Source of the DNA: Sinorhizobium sp.
Lineage (GTDB): Bacteria; Pseudomonadota; Alphaproteobacteria; Rhizobiales; Rhizobiaceae
Direction: 5' to 3'
DNA: 6,040 nucleotides
NCBI GenBank assembly: GCA_031178305.1
Contig: JAPSJG010000254.1
Span: forward strand, 1-6,040
The translations under genes and the position numbers were made by a program. This document shows positions 4,192-6,040 of the stretch, piece after piece. Each line of letters starts with the position of its first letter. Positions within the stretch are counted from its first letter, which is position 1. The notes under the pieces are model-generated. The model had not been told where the DNA came from. It worked only from the letters and a program-made list of their open reading frames with translations, and did not search any database.

Positions 4192-6040
4192 ATGGCCAAA
4201 AATGCGAAACGATCCCCGAAGAAATCCTCGGCTCCGAGCGGTTTTGAAGAAGCGCCGCAGGCGCCCCTTTCCGGCGTGCCGCTTTCAGGCAACGTCTCCG
4301 ACTGGGCGAAGCAACTCGAGGCAGAGGCGGAGGCGTCCGCCTTCGAAAGCCGGCGCGAGGTCGCCTCCAAGGCGGGCAAGCACCGCAAGAAGGTGGAGAT
4401 ATTCGCTTCCAAATCCGCTCGCGGTACGTCTATGGGCGGTTCGACCGATCCGAAGACGCGCGCCGCCGCCGGCCTCAATCCAGTGGCCGGCCTCGATGTG
4501 GCGTTGGAGGATGCGGACAAGCTCGCGACCGGCTCCGGCGTCACCGCCACGGTCGAGGCTCTGTCGAAGCTGATCGAGAGCGGCAATCCGCTGTTCAAGG
4601 ACGGCAAGCTCTGGACGCCGCACCGGCCACCGCGGCCGGACAAGTCGGAGGGCGGCATCGCCATCCGCATGCAATCGGATTACCAGCCGGCCGGCGACCA
4701 GCCGACGGCGATCGGCGATCTCGTCGAGGGTCTCTCCTCCGGCGAGCGCAACCAGGTGCTCTTGGGCGTCACCGGCTCGGGCAAGACTTTCACCATGGCC
4801 AAGGTGATCGAGGCGACGCAGCGCCCGGCGGTCATCCTTGCGCCGAACAAGACGCTGGCCGCTCAGCTCTATTCCGAGTTCAAGAACTTCTTCCCGGACA
4901 ACGCGGTCGAGTATTTCGTGTCCTACTACGACTACTATCAGCCGGAAGCCTACGTCCCGCGCTCGGACACCTATATCGAGAAGGAATCCTCGATCAACGA
5001 ACAGATCGACCGCATGCGCCACTCGGCGACGCGCTCGCTGCTCGAACGCGACGACGTCATCATCGTCGCGTCGGTCTCCTGCATCTACGGTATCGGCTCG
5101 GTCGAGACCTACACGGCGATGACCTTCCAGATGAGTGTCGGCGACCGGCTCGACCAGCGGCAATTGCTCGCCGACCTGGTGGCGCAGCAGTACAAGCGCC
5201 GCGACATCGATTTCCAGCGTGGCTCCTTCCGCGTCCGCGGCGACACGATCGAGATTTTTCCGGCCCACCTGGAGGATGCCGCCTGGCGCATCTCCATGTT
5301 CGGAGACGAGATCGACGCCATCACCGAGTTCGATCCGCTGACCGGCCAGAAGACCGGCGAGCTCAAATCGGTGAAGATCTACGCCAACTCTCACTATGTG
5401 ACGCCGCGGCCGACCCTGAACGCCGCCATCAAGGCGATCAAGGAGGAACTGGCCTTCCGGCTCGAGGAACTGGAACGGGCCGGCCGGCTGCTCGAGGCGC
5501 AGCGGCTGGAGCAGCGCACCCGCTATGATCTCGAAATGCTCGAGGCGACCGGCTCCTGCCAGGGCATCGAGAACTATTCCCGCTATCTGACCGGTCGCAA
5601 GCCGGGAGAGCCGCCGCCGACACTGTTCGAATATATCCCGGACAACGCCATCATCTTCATCGACGAGAGCCACGTCACCATTCCGCAGATCGGCGGCATG
5701 TATCGCGGCGACTTCCGCCGAAAAGCGACGCTCGCCGAATATGGCTTCCGCCTGCCCTCTTGCATGGACAACCGGCCCCTGCGCTTTGAGGAATGGGACG
5801 CAATGCGCCCGGACACGATTGCCGTCTCGGCAACGCCCGGCAGCTGGGAAATGGAGCAATCCGGCGGCGTCTTCGCCGAACAGGTGATCCGGCCGACCGG
5901 CCTCATCGACCCGCCGGTCGAGGTGCGCCCGGCCAAGACCCAGGTCGACGATGTGCTCGGCGAGATCCGCGCGACGGCGGCCGCCGGCTACCGCACGCTG
6001 GTCACCGTGCTCACCAAGCGCATGGCCGAGGACCTGACCG
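4192..6040 (+). CDS. uvrB: Excinuclease ABC subunit UvrB (partial, runs off right edge)
   Basis: UvrB is the DNA-damage-verifying subunit of nucleotide excision repair: UvrA loads it, and it recruits UvrC for incision. The first 616 codons are here, open to the window end. Residues 1-159 are an N-terminal extension absent from E. coli UvrB, rich in Lys, Arg, Ala and Glu. The conserved core begins about residue 162 (DYQPAGDQPTAI). Visible motifs: Walker A GVTGSGKT (192-199), LAPNKTLAAQLYSEF, the damage-probing beta-hairpin start YFVSYYDYYQPEAYVP (241-256), QRGSFRVRGDTIEIFP, ENYSRYLTGRKPGEPPPTLF, Walker B DESH (491-494) with VTIPQIGGMYRGD after it, motif III SATP (546-549), and the start of motif IV (TLVTVLTKRMAEDLT). 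Motifs V and VI and the C-terminal UVR domain lie beyond the window. ATG 4192 is the first in-frame start; no upstream start exists before the non-coding pyrimidine tract. Confidence 0.97.
   Translation, partial: MAKNAKRSPKKSSAPSGFEEAPQAPLSGVPLSGNVSDWAKQLEAEAEASAFESRREVASKAGKHRKKVEIFASKSARGTSMGGSTDPKTRAAAGLNPVAGLDVALEDADKLATGSGVTATVEALSKLIESGNPLFKDGKLWTPHRPPRPDKSEGGIAIRMQSDYQPAGDQPTAIGDLVEGLSSGERNQVLLGVTGSGKTFTMAKVIEATQRPAVILAPNKTLAAQLYSEFKNFFPDNAVEYFVSYYDYYQPEAYVPRSDTYIEKESSINEQIDRMRHSATRSLLERDDVIIVASVSCIYGIGSVETYTAMTFQMSVGDRLDQRQLLADLVAQQYKRRDIDFQRGSFRVRGDTIEIFPAHLEDAAWRISMFGDEIDAITEFDPLTGQKTGELKSVKIYANSHYVTPRPTLNAAIKAIKEELAFRLEELERAGRLLEAQRLEQRTRYDLEMLEATGSCQGIENYSRYLTGRKPGEPPPTLFEYIPDNAIIFIDESHVTIPQIGGMYRGDFRRKATLAEYGFRLPSCMDNRPLRFEEWDAMRPDTIAVSATPGSWEMEQSGGVFAEQVIRPTGLIDPPVEVRPAKTQVDDVLGEIRATAAAGYRTLVTVLTKRMAEDLT

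Noticed and set aside
4285..5859. 524-codon open frame on the minus strand
   Set aside because: It is antisense to uvrB, whose motifs are certain. The translation is a low-complexity Arg/Leu/Asp/Gly mix typical of reverse frames.
1..6040. Search for CRISPR arrays, tRNA/rRNA genes, transposases, phage genes or toxin-antitoxin pairs
   Set aside because: No regularly spaced repeats, cloverleaf-like sequence, transposase or recombinase motif, or small paired genes were seen on either strand. The window looks like ordinary chromosomal DNA rather than a mobile or defence island.

Overview
The window is GC-rich alphaproteobacterial DNA, most likely from the Rhizobiaceae (a Sinorhizobium/Ensifer-type chromosome). 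This rests on three things: a double-palindrome intergenic repeat of rhizobial type at the left end, the rhizobial style of the chemoreceptor (NAGVEAARAG tip, two HAMP units), and a UvrB with the long N-terminal extension I recall from rhizobial UvrB proteins. Genus level is inference; no database was searched.

Layout, left to right. Bases 1-161 hold no gene but carry two adjacent imperfect palindromes. A minus-strand gene (162-707) encodes a 181-residue lipoprotein with three Kazal-like protease-inhibitor repeats. A strong minus-strand terminator (846-871) separates it from a minus-strand methyl-accepting chemotaxis protein (894-2711) with a periplasmic sCache sensor. A 306-bp divergent region follows, then a plus-strand YciA-type acyl-CoA thioesterase (3018-3404). 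A palindromic repeat region (about 3405-3587) lies between this gene and a convergent minus-strand DUF486/DMT-like small membrane protein (3588-3941). A 250-bp divergent region then leads to plus-strand uvrB (from 4192), which runs off the right edge after 616 codons.

The genes do not form one obvious operon or pathway. They look like separate chromosomal transcription units: envelope protease inhibition, chemotaxis, acyl-CoA hydrolysis, a small membrane protein and nucleotide excision repair. I see no phage, plasmid, transposase, CRISPR or RNA gene. The most unusual items are the three-headed Kazal lipoprotein, whose predicted reactive-site (P1) residues differ between the three repeats and which appears to have lost one specific disulfide throughout, and the start of uvrB, which lacks a Shine-Dalgarno sequence and has a promoter-like sequence placed so that the mRNA could be leaderless.
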